A DNA stretch of 64,000 nucleotides from Haliclystus octoradiatus (GCA_916610825.1 OU744451.1:17135307-17199306), one strand, 5' to 3'; positions 1-12,303 are shown, counted from the stretch's first letter. Translations and numbers: made by a program. Notes: generated from the letters alone by a model not told the origin.

Positions 1-194
1 CCTGTACCAGAATGGCCATAAACAAACACAGATGATGATGCTGTCTCGTTTCGTCGACCAAGCAATTGTAGTAGTCGTGTAATTTCATGCTTACGAAATG
101 GGCAAACATCAAACAAGTGACGAATAGCAGAAGGTTCAACTGCGCTAAAGAAAGCGAGGCGTTCAGCGTCATCCATAGTCGCATGGCTTTCCAT
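1..194 (-). CDS. ORC5: Origin recognition complex subunit 5, first exon (partial)
   Basis: Reading the minus strand from an ATG at 194 gives 64 codons that run off the window. The peptide contains CPFRKHEITRLLQLLG followed by SSVFVYGHSGTG. This matches the N-terminus of ORC5, where a short helix precedes a beta strand and the Walker A P-loop (YGHTGTGKS-type). ORC5 is an AAA+ subunit of the six-protein complex that marks replication origins in the nucleus. The window stops inside the P-loop, before the catalytic lysine. A second in-frame ATG lies six codons downstream and could be the real start. MED18 begins 335 bp away on the other strand. Another ORC/Cdc6-type AAA+ protein is possible, but the spacing from the N-terminus to the P-loop and the YGHSGTG wording favour ORC5. 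Confidence 0.75.
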   Translation of the reverse strand, partial: MESHATMDDAERLAFFSAVEPSAIRHLFDVCPFRKHEITRLLQLLGRRNETASSSVFVYGHSGT

Positions 195-529
195 TGTCGC
201 GAAACAGCCAAGTGTTATGATTTCATCTCAAAGAAACATATTGAAGTATGATCATAGAATAAACATCAAATCATGAATTGAGTTACAAATGGAATTTCTA
301 ATCCCTTCTGTCCTTTCATATTCCTTTCTATGGTCCTCTATATTCCTTTCTATTGCCCATCGGCAGACATTTTTCGAAGTTTCCCGCAAAATTGAAATCG
401 AGGTAGGGTTGGGGTTAGCGAGGTCATTACAACAAGAAGTACTTTGACTTTTCAATTCTAAGCGACTAAACTAGTGCTTGTTTTATTATTTTATATATAT
501 CTATTATTTCTTTAGTTAGTAATTTAAGA
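195..529. promoter_or_regulatory. Shared upstream region between ORC5 and MED18
   Basis: This 335-bp gap separates two divergent start codons, so it must hold both promoters and both 5' leaders. I see no convincing TATA box placed for either gene; the run TTATATATATC just before the MED18 start lies too close to the ATG to be a normal TATA box for it. The call rests on gene layout only. Confidence 0.4.
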
Positions 530-3500
530 ATGGAAAGTTTTCCAAAGAGGCAAAATCAAATACAATACTTTCTGCAAGGAAGTATCAAAAGTGAAAGATT
601 GGATCCTCTGTTACACAGACTGCGAGGACTTTGTCAAAATGACCAAGAAAGTGATATCGAATTTGATGACCATGAGATGATTTACATGATGAGTATGTGT
701 TGCATATAACTTTTTTCAAAAAACTGATTAATTACTATTTATAGCAATAATATATCATTAGCATTTAGGGTAGAGTGGGCAGGAAAATGACATTTGTATA
801 GGGTTAAATAATATTCTAACAATAACGTCAATAAGTAATGTGATCAATAAAAATCTATTGAATTTTGGCTCCTGCGCCCCAGTCTGCATCTGGGATTTTG
901 TCTGCCGATATTTTATAACGTTGATTTTCCTGCCAAAATTTTATGCTATTGCGCTGAGACGGAAAATATAGGCCTACACCAATTTGGCGTTTACTTTGAA
1001 GTATCATTGGCTTGCTTCTCCGGAGATCTCCGATGGGAAGCCGGTTGAATGCAGTCTGGCCTGTGCTGCTGTTCAGTCAATTTGTCATATGATTGTCGTC
1101 TCTTTTCAAACCTTTTCCGGTGTTACCACGAAAACTACCATACTGCTCAGATTGATAGCTGGTGATTGATGGATTAAAGCTTCGGTTGTGTGTTAATACC
1201 AAAAAGTTTAATACCGAAAATGTATTTGAACTAAAGTATTAGTTTGAACTTTTTTGGAAAACCGCCATTTTGTGAAATTTTCAGCATTAAACATTTTTTC
1301 AACAGCCTGCAATTTTTTCAACAACCGTAATATATCATACCGCTCGCAATTTTTAAAGGGCGTTAATGACGAAAGCAGAATTTGGCAACCGTGACTTCTA
1401 TACAGTGCGGTTTTTATGTTTCTTGACTTTAAATGTCTCTCACAATAAAACGGGTTAAATCACTCGACATAGAAGCATCTAAATTATACATATATGTTTT
1501 TACCCTAGGTGCTTGGTTGGTGAGCGGCAACAATAGTAAATGTGTGAGCACCCATTGACAAAAGGCAGACCTGACACCACCTTACTCGCATCACCAACCA
1601 GCTCCAATCACACTGCTTAGTCAGTGGAATTCCTAATTATACCCACCTTGGCACCATAGAGGAGAGGGAGGGTGGGAAAAGAAAGCATGCATAATAATTA
1701 CTCAGTAATCATTGCCAACAGTGATTGGTCAACATCAATCACAACAAACACAGAATCATAGAAAACCGTGATTGTACATCAATCACGTCAACGAGTCAAT
1801 GAGGTGGGAAAACAGCACATGCATGATTACCCAGGAATCATTGCAAACAGTGAGTGGTCAACAACCATCACAACAAACAGTGATTGAACAGCAATCACAA
1901 CAATCATAACACTCAGAGATAGATCAAACAAAGTCCCTGGACTTATGGCCAATAGTTGGTTAAACCTCAACAATAGAAATCCAAACAAACAGTTTACTTA
2001 AAGAATCAAACAATTGATACTTCAGGGATGAATTAAGTAACAACCAGCACAGGATAATATTTTCAAAGCATGCAGCGAGCTGGTAATCAGAGGAATGACG
2101 AACCGCCCCAAGTCTGCTGATATCACTGATGTCCTGGTGGCTAATAAAAGGTCGTCATTAAATCTTCTTCACGCCCAAATCCTAAGTTTGTGAGGCCAGC
2201 CTTCACTACCGCCCAGATTGTATCACAGCACATGATTAACAAACTAGAGGCCCCTAATCACTTAACAGCCCCTGCTAAAATGTTGGGGTTTTAACCTAGC
2301 CTAACCTTTGGTTATCCCCAACAATGCAATTCATTGTTTATCTGTAGTAGGTCATACTCAGATATGTATCGAAGCGGATTAAAAATACTAGATAAAATAA
2401 TATTGAGTATATTTTTAGCAACAGTCATCAAGGTTGACCTAAGTGTTATTTCATGACTTCTGAAACGATTTTCAAAAAGGCGTTTTTTATGTTTCTCGAC
2501 TTTAAATGTCTCGTACACTACAACAGGGAATACAATTCACTATTTATCTTTAGATGTCATACTCAGACATGCATCAAAGTGAATTAAAAGAAGTAGCTTA
2601 AAAATTTTAAGAATAGCTATATCGAACTAAATAGCCGATATATATACAGTCAATATCGCATAATACGTTATCGTTGGGACCCCGCAGAAAATAACGCATT
2701 TATGTAACGTAATATGCATTTTCTTCTAATTTTTTTTCTTTAAAAGAGAGAATACTGACCGGGGAACATTGCGCGCTCAACCAACTCATATGTTAGCAAT
2801 TCAAACAAAGCTTTAATAAAAGCTGCCGTGCGTGTGACTGAGCTTCGTTTTATTATTCTGGCCATATGTTGATTTTATGGAAAAGTATTTCAAATGAACA
2901 AATTAAAATCACAATTTGGGAGCTATACTACGTACTTATTTTATCACGTTCTGGACTAGAATGTATTGTTTACTATGTGATCAACAGTATAAAAGTATGA
3001 TGTGCAGGAGCGGTTTTAGTTCGATCAGTTCGATTGATATGTTGAACGAAAAGTAACTCTAACAAGAACCTTGTTTAACATTTAGTTTTTCGTTATAAAG
3101 CCAAATCCTTGTGTTTCTTGACATCTTAGGTCATCTTGCGTATCGACTAAGATCGTTGTTTTTCATGTTTTGATGTAACGATTGGTCTATAAAAGCTTGC
3201 CAACAAATAACAAGGCAACTTTAGTAAATATAACCAAGGATAAATATACCAAAAGCAAACTAATGTGATAATTCAATAAAACTATGCGAATCTGAGTTAA
3301 ATGCATAGAATCACGGCTTCGACATATGTTCCTGTCTCGTGTTTTTGATTATCTCGTTTGAAACAATAGAATCAAGGCGAGGCCAACTCTATTTCAAAAC
3401 GAGTACTTGAATTTGGTATGAAGAATTCAAGTTGCGCGCGCAACGTTCCCCGGTCAATATTCTCCCTTTAATATTTGACCAATATATTATTCAAAATATC

Positions 3501-6500
3501 AAGTTTTTCCTGAATTTGCTCTAAGCTTCCGGAAGCTAAGATTCCATGATTCCTACTTTTGTCGGAACCAGCCACGCAATAAAAATTATTACACAGGGAG
3601 TAATGACTTTATATTGTTGGCGTCATCTAAGTAGCCAATGCTAATTAGGCAAAATTATAAAAAGTATTCAGCTTAAAGGCTTTAATATAAACTGAGGTAT
3701 TTAGTTTACAACATCGCAATTTTATTATTTTACATAATTCTCCAGACGGAATGATGAGGTAATTTATTAGATTGATAGGCCTATAAAGTGTAACGAAAAA
3801 TTTACAAATCTTTGTTCGCGCAATTGGGAAATTTTCTCTCAGAATCAAGTCAGGTACGACCTGGCAACACCTTCGATACACGTTTTTCTTGTAAACAAAT
3901 ACAATTTATTAATAAATGGATATGATATTTATTGAAATTTAGGACATTGGAAATTGTGCATCTGCACATCATCCTAAATTTAATTGAAACATACTTGCAA
4001 TAGATAGAAGTAATTAATTAAGAAGAATTCTAGAATAATTATCCAAAAGAAATCGATTTTATCAAAACTGTGCCTGCGACGAGCAGCCTCAGCACGCAGC
4101 GGCTCTCATGTCTGAACAGACAATGTTGTAATAGAGTGTTCTTATTGATTTGCTATTTAATTTGAATATACACAACAAGACCAATTCTAGTTATGTCATT
4201 TTTATTCTTTTCAGAAAATAATTCTACATCATTATCAGTTCGTGTGAGGCGTTCACTGAAATTCCCTGAAAATGGATGGTAGGCCTGTATAAGTCGATAC
4301 TTTATAATTTATGCAATCCATTGCCCCATGCTATTATGGTCAACTGATGTTCATCTCTTCTTGTTTCATTTTTTCATCTGGCAGGCAACTACGTTACCTT
4401 GGAAACCCAGAAGGTCTTGCTGACCGCACAAGGGCTGCATCAGTTTGTGCATGTATTGAAGTAATGGCATCAAACAACTCTGCATTATTTCTTGAAAGCA
4501 TTGGATTCAGGTATTTATATATATCACAACAAACTTATCTGCAATGCCCCACATAAAAATATCCAATAGTTTGCCAATTTCTTTGTAAAATAACCAGCAC
4601 ATTTTCTTGTTTCCAATTTATTTATACTCTGCTTAAAAAATTAACATTGATCATTTTCACTTACATGTGTGAGAACAATTAACTATTATTATTTATTACT
4701 ATTGCACACTTTTATAAACTTTTACGTGACTTTGTTGCTCATAAGTTAGGCTAATGGTTTTGTATGTTGGAAATCAAATTTGAAATTTTCATTTGTGACA
4801 TGAAAATTAAGTTGTAAGATCAATTACGTTTATTATGTTTTCCAACCTGGATTTGTTTCATAGCACGAATCAAACTGATGGAATCAATTAGCAATTACAA
4901 TACAGATACTATCATTATTCTTACAAATATAGGTTTGATCATGAACTTGTATTGAAAGGATACTCGTTCAAGAAAGGAGCAATGAAAGTTACTGTTTCAA
5001 GAATTCACAAGGTATGTTCGGATATTGCCAGAATGTGGCTGGTGAATTAATTGCTTTCACTTTCTCGCGTCTCTAGCATAGTCGTCAAATCTTTTACCCT
5101 AAAAGTGATCTTTTTCAACTGGGGTATATAACGGGACTGGAAATGGTCTAGAATCAATTAGTAATTAACTGAGAGCCAATCCAAAGAAAAAGGTATGTAA
5201 AAGATCACTTTTTGGGTAAAAGATTTGACGACTATGCTCATGTCTCTTGCTCTGTCCTTTGGCAAATTACCTTAGCTCTACGAATCCATCATTCGGAAAA
5301 TATTTTATGCTTAAAGGCAACAAACTATTTATCATATATTGACCTTCATCTGCCTCATTGTATGCAAATAAGCATTATACATGTCGCCTTATATTGTAGG
5401 ATTTAATTTTGATATTGTTTATGGTAACACGTCTTCCTGGTCTCAGTTATATATCTGTGTGAAGTGTTGTCTTTAAGATGTGTTGAATGTATGATGTCAT
5501 GTGGTATTTTAAGTATTGTCCATGTTGTTCACGTGATTGTATTGTTTGAGTGCATGTGATGCCATGTGATGATTAGTGATGTATTGTGATTGGTGCTTCG
5601 CATTGTCGTATGATTAGTAACTGCTATGTGTATGCGTGTCGTTTCCCGTTCTTGCCTGTTGATCGTTGTTAAATAGAGACAAGTTTATATCTTGAAGCTC
5701 TTGTGTATTTTCTGTCTCCTCCATGCCGACCCCATGATAATCTTACAGCCATACTTTCATTATGAGAAATATAGCAGTTAATAAAATTAAGAATTAAATG
5801 TTAAATAAATTTATAGGGTAAAATATTGAAAAGGTATATGCATTTTAAAAGCTCAGAGATGATATGCAAATATATATATATATATATCATTTGTTCAGAT
5901 AAAAAACTTTAAATAAAAAAACAGAGATGATCAGCAAATGCCGACATCAAAATAAGTTCTATTTATCAAACTTTAAATCTTAACAATAAACAGGAACCAT
6001 TATCTAATGAACAATGTAATACCAAATATAAACAATAGAAAACTATAAATATAAAATTAGCTGCTTATATATATACCATAGAATGTATCACATATTTTTC
6101 ACAGATTAAATTGCCTGATGATCGCCTTGAAACTAATAGTAGCAAATATGAATGTCTGATTTTTTCGTTTATTAATTATTAAACAGCTCTGCATTTATGG
6201 CATCGAGCACTATTGAAACAGCAAAGACAACATAAGCACCTTATTGATATTACTATATATATATATATATACAGTCGGACTCGGTTAATATCCCCTCTAG
6301 TAATTTTCCAACTTGCTTAATATCCCCACAAAAAACTGATTTCTATTTTCTATTTTCCATACAAACTCTCATAATCCTACATCGCTTAATATCCCACCTC
6401 GCTTAATGTCCAACTTTTCACCTGTACCAGAGGGGGTATATCAAGCAAGTTCGACTGTAAAATTAATATAAACTGAATTTTTCATGTACCTGATCCTGAA

Positions 6501-6986
6501 GTTCATCAACTATTTACGATCTATGTTAATGAAGTTCAGGATCTTGTAATTTCTAGGAAATACAAAGTAACATACTCATACATGCAATGTTATGTCAACG
6601 TCATGTCAACGTTCTGTGAACCCTATGTCAATGTTATATCTTTATTGCAGGTAGCGACAAGAGGGGACATAAGAAACTGTCAACCTTTGACTGATTCGTA
6701 TTTTGTTGAACTCATTAGAAACTCTCCAGTTCAAGAGGTGAGAAACTACTTTATTAACTTCTTCTAAACCTTGCACCTTGCAATCTCAAATCTACTCAAA
6801 TTCTATTTCATCATTTATGTGTATTCTGATTCTCATCCTTCAAAAATCTCACTAGAGATGAGCCGATCACAAAATTGTGTATCTCACTGTGTATATTGTT
6901 TGTTTTCTCAACAGGATAAGCTATGCGAGGAAATGAAAACATTTGCTGAGAATTTAAAACCGTATCTTTTTCAATCATTTGCATAG
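530..6986 (+). CDS. MED18: Mediator complex subunit 18 (six exons)
   Basis: Exons read as 530-692, 4215-4278, 4385-4510, 4933-5011, 6651-6737 and 6915-6986. All junctions are GT-AG with matching phase, and they join to 591 nt (196 residues plus stop; human MED18 has 208). Exon 1 carries YFLQGSI and LLHRLRGLC, exon 2 VRVRRSL, exon 3 LRYLGNPE and ESIGFR, exon 4 DHELVLKGYSFKKG and the last exon EEMKTFAENLKPYL. These align in order with known MED18 segments (LLQGSV, RLRGLC, LRARRS, LRYLGQPE, MEMGFR, DHEFVAKGHLFRKG, DDMKNFAEQLKPL). MED18 is a head-module subunit of Mediator that binds MED20 and contacts RNA polymerase II in the nucleus. Start choice: this ATG opens the conserved MESFPKRQNQIQYFLQG segment. 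Intron 1 is 3.5 kb and repeat-rich. No obvious AATAAA follows within 100 bp of the stop. Confidence 0.92.
1669..1890. repeat. Imperfect direct repeat, about 131-bp period
   Basis: Within MED18 intron 1 the text beginning gaggtgggaaaa at about 1669 recurs at about 1800. It is followed in both copies by catgcat, a run ending in aatcattgc, then cagtgattgg/cagtgagtgg and repeated catcaatcacaacaaacag words. Two diverged units are seen. No terminal inverted repeats or target duplication were recognised, so the class is unknown. Confidence 0.4.
2318..2590. repeat. Diverged direct repeat in MED18 intron 1
   Basis: The stretch starting near 2320 (caattcattgtttatctgta, then tcatactcagatatgtatc) is repeated, diverged, near 2530 (caattcactatttatcttta, then tcatactcagacatgcatc). 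A third shared word, tttatgtttctcgactttaa, occurs near 2486 and in variant form near 1413. This looks like remnants of one dispersed repeat; no ends could be defined. Confidence 0.35.
2740..3471. mobile_element. TTAA-flanked inverted-repeat element (non-autonomous)
   Basis: A 35-bp terminal inverted repeat brackets about 730 bp. The left end reads gagagaatactgaccgggga followed by acattgcgcgc. The right end, reverse complemented, reads gggagaatattgaccgggga followed by acgttgcgcgc. TTAA abuts both ends (2740-2743 and 3468-3471), the target used by piggyBac-type transposons. The interior has no long open frame, so any transposase would have to come from elsewhere. It sits inside MED18 intron 1. 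Assignment to piggyBac rests only on TTAA and is tentative. Confidence 0.6.
5075..5238. mobile_element. Small inverted-repeat element in MED18 intron 4
   Basis: The left end agcatagtcgtcaaatcttt is matched by the reverse complement of the right end over about 40 bp with one or two mismatches. The loop between the arms is about 80 bp. The words gtctct lie just outside both ends (with three extra bases on the right), a possible but weak target duplication. No coding capacity. Confidence 0.6.
6272..6457. mobile_element. TA-flanked MITE, 186 bp
   Basis: It begins cagtcggactcggttaatat and ends with tcaagcaagttcgactg, which reverse complements to cagtcgaacttgcttga. TA lies directly outside each end. 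Internal copies of gcttaatatccc repeat the terminal motif. Ends starting CAGT with a TA target are typical of pogo/Tigger-like elements of the Tc1/mariner superfamily. It lies in MED18 intron 4. Its length equals that of the element at 45804, although the sequences differ. Confidence 0.65.
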
Positions 6987-9600
6987 ATCATTCTGAAATA
7001 GTATTTATCATCTTAACCCAGACTAATCATACAGGGCATTATGAATTTGATACTTCCCCCTGTAAAAAAAGTCCTGAGTTCATGTACGGTTCATGAACTG
7101 GTTCATGAATATGAAATTACCCAGATTTCATGAAAACTTCATGAACTGCTCATGAACTGTTTGTGAAAGTTCATGAAGTGTTTGCGAAACTCTGTGCAAT
7201 TGCATGTTCTTTAACTGGGCAACATTAAAGGCAATTTTGAGTTCATGAACTTGTTAATTTTTTTCACATGGATGGCATTATGATCATCTTTTGGAACTAT
7301 TCAGTAGTTTTTTCTTTCTTTTGGTAGCGCGCACATTTAAATGAATTTGAAAGTTACCGTACTGAACTTCCATTATTTGGTCTTCTACCAACAAATATCT
7401 TTCTCCTATAAATCTACTAATATGTTCCCTTGACCTATAACTATATCATTGTCAACCCCCTGCAAAGAATTTATTATATTCATCAACTGTTCATGAACCT
7501 CATGGACACTTTTATGACTGTTTCATATGTCCTGTTTTCCTTGAGTCGTTCAATGGTCTGTTCTTACTCATCTTTTCATGAATCTTTCATGAGCTTTTTC
7601 TTATGTGTTTATTAGAATTTGACCATTTATCATTCATGAACTGTTTCCAAAGGGGGATGTTGCCTTCTACAAATATCAATTTTCCCTTTGTTCACAACTC
7701 ATTTAGTTAATATTCCTTGACATGATTATTGTCCTACAGATTAGTAACATTAAAGCGCGTGGATGCACTATGAACATTTGACCCTATTTATCGAGTTTGA
7801 ACTAATTTATTGGATAAATGGAAGGACTCTTAAGACAGTAAAATCAGTAAAATGTTTATCTGTCAATGTAAATTTGTAAATAGCCATGAAGATATTAAAT
7901 GAATGTAGAGAATGAATAACAAGGTACACAATTATATACCTTTGGTAAGTCATATCACTCAAACCTGCTATAACAGCCACCTGTCTACAGTGGTCACTCT
8001 AGCAATGTCCAAAAAATTGTATTTTCTATTGAATAAATTCTGTATGTATAGTATATATACCATTGAAGGCTGTCTGCATACAGTGTCCTACAAAGTGGGT
8101 ATCCCGCAATGCTAGTTTCCAGAAAGCTAGAAAAAATTCAAGAAGAAATTTATACTGTGTAACTCACTTGAGTGAAAATCTAATTTAGCAAGAGGGATTT
8201 CATTGCATTTATCCGAATTTGCACCCAAATTTTGTTACAAATGCTTGACTACAAAAATGGATGTTATTTTAGAATTCTGAAATGCTTAACCTTTTGCCAG
8301 ACGCTACCTGCATGTAGACGTCGATTTCTTGCATCTCGTAGCTAGCTGGCCCTTATAAAACAAAATCTGATGCTGATGATAAAAGTAATAAATGAAGTAT
8401 TTTACTATCTTTCCTGAATGTTCCATATTTCAAGTAAACTACATTTCGATTCATTCAATTATTTTCTGTGTGCACTCCTTGACATATTGACGTATCTATT
8501 ACAGTAAGAATGGAAGGACCCATTCTAAGAGTAAGAGCATGTACTTTCTATGCTGACATGCTCAATTGTTTATAGTGTCTTATGTATATGGTCTTTAATC
8601 ATGGGAGTAACTACCATTATAGGAGTCACTTGCACCACTTGTTTGATTATCTGAGACACTACACAGGCACGAGAGAGAAAGGAGATTTGCCTGAAATGTT
8701 GCCGTGTGACAACAGTTAATAAACGTTAAATGGTCCAATTTTCATGAACAGTTCATAAATTATGAAAACAGGCCATTTAACACAGGGGCAGAAAATGTCC
8801 GGACCACTGGGGACAGCAGTCGGGTCGCAGGCACAATTATTGAACAATGAAATTCCTGCAAGCACAATGTTTTTAAATTTAAAAGTATTACGAATCTATA
8901 AATAATTCATAAAGTTTATTGATGAAACCTCATAAGATGTGTATAAGGATGAAACTCACTAGGCCTACTCTATGTATAAATAATTTAAATTTAAATTGCT
9001 TAGCCAGGAAAATTTTCGGTAAAATATTTCCATGCACTTTCAAGGCAAAATTATGTGGTCGCAGTCACTGCAAAATGTTTTCGAGCCCTGATCTAACAGC
9101 TTCATGATATGTTCATGTATATTTGTAAAGTTTGTGAACTATTTGTGAACATCTGACAAAGTTCATAAAAGCTTCATAAAATTCACAAACAATCCAAGAA
9201 CTCAGTAATAAAACACAGTAAATTCGCCTGAAATCCGGCCTGACAAACTTGTCTTGAATGGTTCATGAATAGTTTATTTATGAGGTTCATGAATAGTTCA
9301 TGAACTCATTAAATTTCTTGCAGGTTTTTGATATTGTTTTGGTCGTTTTGAAGGTGTTTTCCATTCTTTTGACTGATTTTTTTAACGTAATAATTAACTC
9401 AAAGAAGACAGCTAAACAGTAACTATTAACAATATCATATTTTTCAAACTTGAATTAAACGTTGATTGATTAGATTAATAGTGATCTGCTTGTTAATTAT
9501 AGTGTTTACTAAACTTTAAAAGTAATGTATATTAAAATCATATATTTGATAAGTTATTCTTATGATGGTATAAAGCAACATGGTATAATCTATGTACAGT
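6987..9600. other. MED18 3' flank, rich in GTTCATGAAC repeats
   Basis: No convincing gene is seen here. The region carries several blocks built from the decamer gttcatgaac and its variants: 7057-7269, scattered copies around 7485-7640, 8738-8775 and 9100-9310. It also holds AT-rich unique-looking sequence. The MED18 3' UTR must lie in its first part, but no clear poly(A) signal was found. Short open frames in both strands look random. Confidence 0.4.
7057..7269. mobile_element. GTTCATGAAC foldback block
   Basis: It starts cccctgtaaaaaaagtcctg, then gives many ttcatgaa palindromes, and ends gagttcatgaacttgttaat followed by a T-rich run and cacatgg. The ends are a degenerate inverted repeat of the same type seen at 36647, 41694 and 43597 (ccctgcgaaaaa ... 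tttttcgcagggg). Confidence 0.5.
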
Positions 9601-9625
9601 AATACAGTATGAACACATTTGCTTA

Positions 9626-9873
9626 TGTTGTTGTTGTTGTTGCTATTGTTGTTGTTGTTGTTGATATTGTTGTTGTTGTTATTATTGTTGTTGTTATAAT
9701 TGTTGTTGTTGTTGTGGCTATTGTTGTTGTGGCTATTGTTGTTGTTGTTGTTATTGTTGTTGTTATTGCTGTTGTTGTTGTTGCTGTTATTGTTGTTTTT
9801 GTGTTGTTGTTATTGTTGTTGTTGTTGTTGTTGTTATTGCTGTTATTGTTGTTTTTGTTGTTGTTGTTGTTGT
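9626..9873. repeat. (TTG)n trinucleotide microsatellite
   Basis: About 250 bp of ttg units are interrupted by att, gct and ttt variants. All six frames stay largely open because of the repeat, so poly-Val, poly-Leu or poly-Asn translations from here are artefacts. It lies about 200 bp past the stop codon of the minus-strand coiled-coil gene. Confidence 0.95.
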
Positions 9874-10078
9874 ATTTACAGTGTAATATCAAGCTATGCT
9901 GAATTATATATATAGGATGCGTGAAAGTTAATAATTAATATACATATTGTTCTAAATAATAATGATGATGATTAATAGATTATTAACTTCAATTCTAGCC
10001 TCAGATTGGTTCTAAAATGATATATCTTTTTTAATTGATTTCCACCTCTTCATAAGCTGTGTGTCAGTATTGGTATTT

Positions 10079-11765
10079 TTAGACAGGAGTTGGTGTAGCT
10101 CTTTGTTGGGTGTAAGTCTCGTCTTCAGTTTCTCTCATAGCCTCTTGTGCACATGACTTTGCTACAGTATCAGTTCCAAGATTGTTACTTTCTGATGCGG
10201 TAACTTTTTTATTTGTGTCTAATAATGATTTGAGTTTTGCCACTTGCATATTCATATCTTCAGTTTGTTGATTTCCATTGTTTTCTAATCGAACAATACA
10301 TTGTTGTTGCTCGTTAATAATTTTTAAAGCATTACTTTCGAATTGATTAAATCTTAAATTTAAATCTTCCAATTCATTTTTGAGCTGATACACTTTATAC
10401 ATTTGTTCATCATTTAATAATCTTATAACAATTTTAAAATCGTTTGCTAAATTAATATTTTGTATCATCGTTTCTTTTAATGATGTGTTTTCATTTTGTA
10501 ATTCTGAACATTTTTTATCTGTTATGCTTTTAAAATATTCAATATCATCTAATAATGCATCGATTTCATTGATTAAGTAATCAGCATCTGTTAATAATTC
10601 CTTATTTGTTTGTTTACAATGAGCCAATTCTTGTTTGTGTAAACTTTCATTCATTTTCATTTGATTTAATGATATTCGAATATCTGCCAATGTACGTTCT
10701 CTTTCTACTAAGGATCCTTGATAATCGGATAATCCATTTTCAAGAATTTCATCTAGATTATCATTTGAAGTGTTTAGCTCGTTACTCTTATAGCATGCAA
10801 ATACATTACGTTTGAATCTTTTACAAAGCTTTGAATGATTTAAACGTGAGATTTTTTGTTGCTGAAACATTAATAGTGCAGTTGTTTTTGCGTTTAATTC
10901 GGCTAACTCGACTTCTTTTCTTCTTGCATAGCTATTTACGTTATGAAACTTAGTTTCCCATACTGCACATCGTTGTTCACTTTCAGCCAATCTCACTTTC
11001 ATGTCTTGCATTGATTCGTATTGAGACCAGTTTTCCATGGTGATATCTACATAAAATATTTACACAATATGATTTGCAATTCAAAGTTACATGTTCAGTT
11101 CTGGACGAAGTCTCCTGGGACAGGATTGTTTTTGAATTTCTCATTAATTAATTCACAAGCTTTTTTAACCCGGCTGATTGGTTCATAGGTCAGTATTTGA
11201 AGTATATGTGCATGACCAGATGCCTTTGCTGACGCCAACCCGTGAATAGTGTCCCCGATAATGTCCCTACTATACGGATTAAACATCAGTCCTTGACCTT
11301 GAGGGTAAATGTCCAAAGCCCTGACAACTGCACGTTGAGGCTAAGGGAAGGGGACTCAGGGGTCATCCACTAAGTACGGACTCAATCGTGTGTGTGGTCA
11401 TGCTAAAGCGTGTACTGAGCCACTTACACGGGGGGGGGGGGGGGGGTTAATCACAAAAGTACGTGCGCATTTTGACTGTCTCTGTAGCACTTTTTGAAAC
11501 ACTACAACGTGATTAATTATCAGTTTATTGATGATGAAATCGATTTTATGCTACAGAAAATGTTTTCTTCTTGTTTCTTTAAATTTACCTTTGAAATTTT
11601 CTTCTTTTAACTTTGAAACGCATTGTTGTAATTTTACAACTTCTAAGCGATTTGCTGGTATCCAAATTTGTTCTTTGCTATCTTCATTTATGAATTCTGA
11701 AATTTCATTATCAATTCCCAATCCATCTACTGATAATGTTGACATAATGATATCTCTATCAAACA
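10079..11765 (-). CDS. Coiled-coil protein, unidentified (at least two exons)
   Basis: Exon A is 11765-11589 and exon B is 11046-10079, minus strand. The donor CAAAG/GTAAAT and acceptor TTTATGTAG/AT join in phase to give ENFK-DITMENWSQ. Exon A is preceded by a good acceptor (TTTCTTTTACAG at 11766), so further 5' exons probably exist; otherwise the first ATG at 11745 gives 374 residues. Exon B is long for this window (968 nt). It encodes heptad-like, Glu/Lys/Asn/Leu-rich segments such as EQRCAVWETKFHNV and NELEDLNLRFNQFES, which suggests a long coiled coil with no catalytic motif. The C-terminus is short and polar (TQQRATPTPV). I do not recognise the family; a centrosomal, ciliary or spermatogenic coiled-coil protein is possible but unsupported. 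Confidence 0.55.
11430..11446. repeat. Run of 17 G residues
   Basis: An uninterrupted G homopolymer follows cacttacac inside the intron of the coiled-coil gene. About 80 bp upstream is ggggtcatccactaagtacg, a phrase resembling terminal repeats of small DNA transposons. No matching right end was found. Confidence 0.9.
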
Positions 11766-11880
11766 CTGTAAAAGAAATATATATTTATTAACTGTTATAA
11801 TAACTGTTATCAGAGGAAGAGCATAAGTCACTACGAAAGAAATTTGGTTGCGGAATGGATAGTTTTATTAAAAGTTTTAA

Positions 11881-11916
11881 CATAGTCATAAGAAGAGATT
11901 CTTCTTATGACTATGG
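11881..11916. repeat. Short near-perfect hairpin
   Basis: catagtcataagaag and its reverse complement cttcttatgactatg flank a five-base loop (agatt). The stem is about 15-16 bp and perfect. It is too short and too symmetric for a typical animal microRNA precursor, and no inverted-repeat element boundary is evident. Confidence 0.5.
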
Positions 11917-12303
11917 TTTTAATAATTATTGTTCAGCAAATGCAACATTAGAACTGCAAACTGGGCGTATAGATTTTAATTAATGTTGCGCTCAAAACAA
12001 GAAATTTTTGCTCGAAATAAATGTAACAGACGTAAAATTAGATGTGCCTGGCCTTTTTTGAAGTTACCTTTCACGAGTTTCCCTTGAAATCCCTTCAAAT
12101 CAAGTCTAAATTCCAGAAAATGGTACTCCTTTTCATACAGGGGAAGTCGACGATTCGTATTAACTAGAGTTCAACTTTGCATATCCTATTAAAAACCAAT
12201 TCTATCTCTCAAGTACAAACTGTATTATATAGGGGTACTATAAATTCGCATAAATTGAATTGAAATATCAACACTATATAAACCTATATACTGCCAATCG
12301 CTA

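Noticed and set aside
9609-9915. Long open frames giving poly-Val, poly-Leu or poly-Asn/Thr proteins
   Set aside because: They are translations of a (TTG)n microsatellite in several frames; no start context or neighbouring coding exon supports them.
11095-11316. Minus-strand open frame containing LMFNPYSRDIIGDTIHGLAS
   Set aside because: It opens with TTG rather than ATG, lies inside a well-supported intron of the coiled-coil gene, and has no recognised motif. It could be a relic but cannot be supported.
11881-11916. Hairpin as a microRNA precursor
   Set aside because: The stem is only about 16 bp with a five-base loop, too short for Drosha/Dicer substrates.
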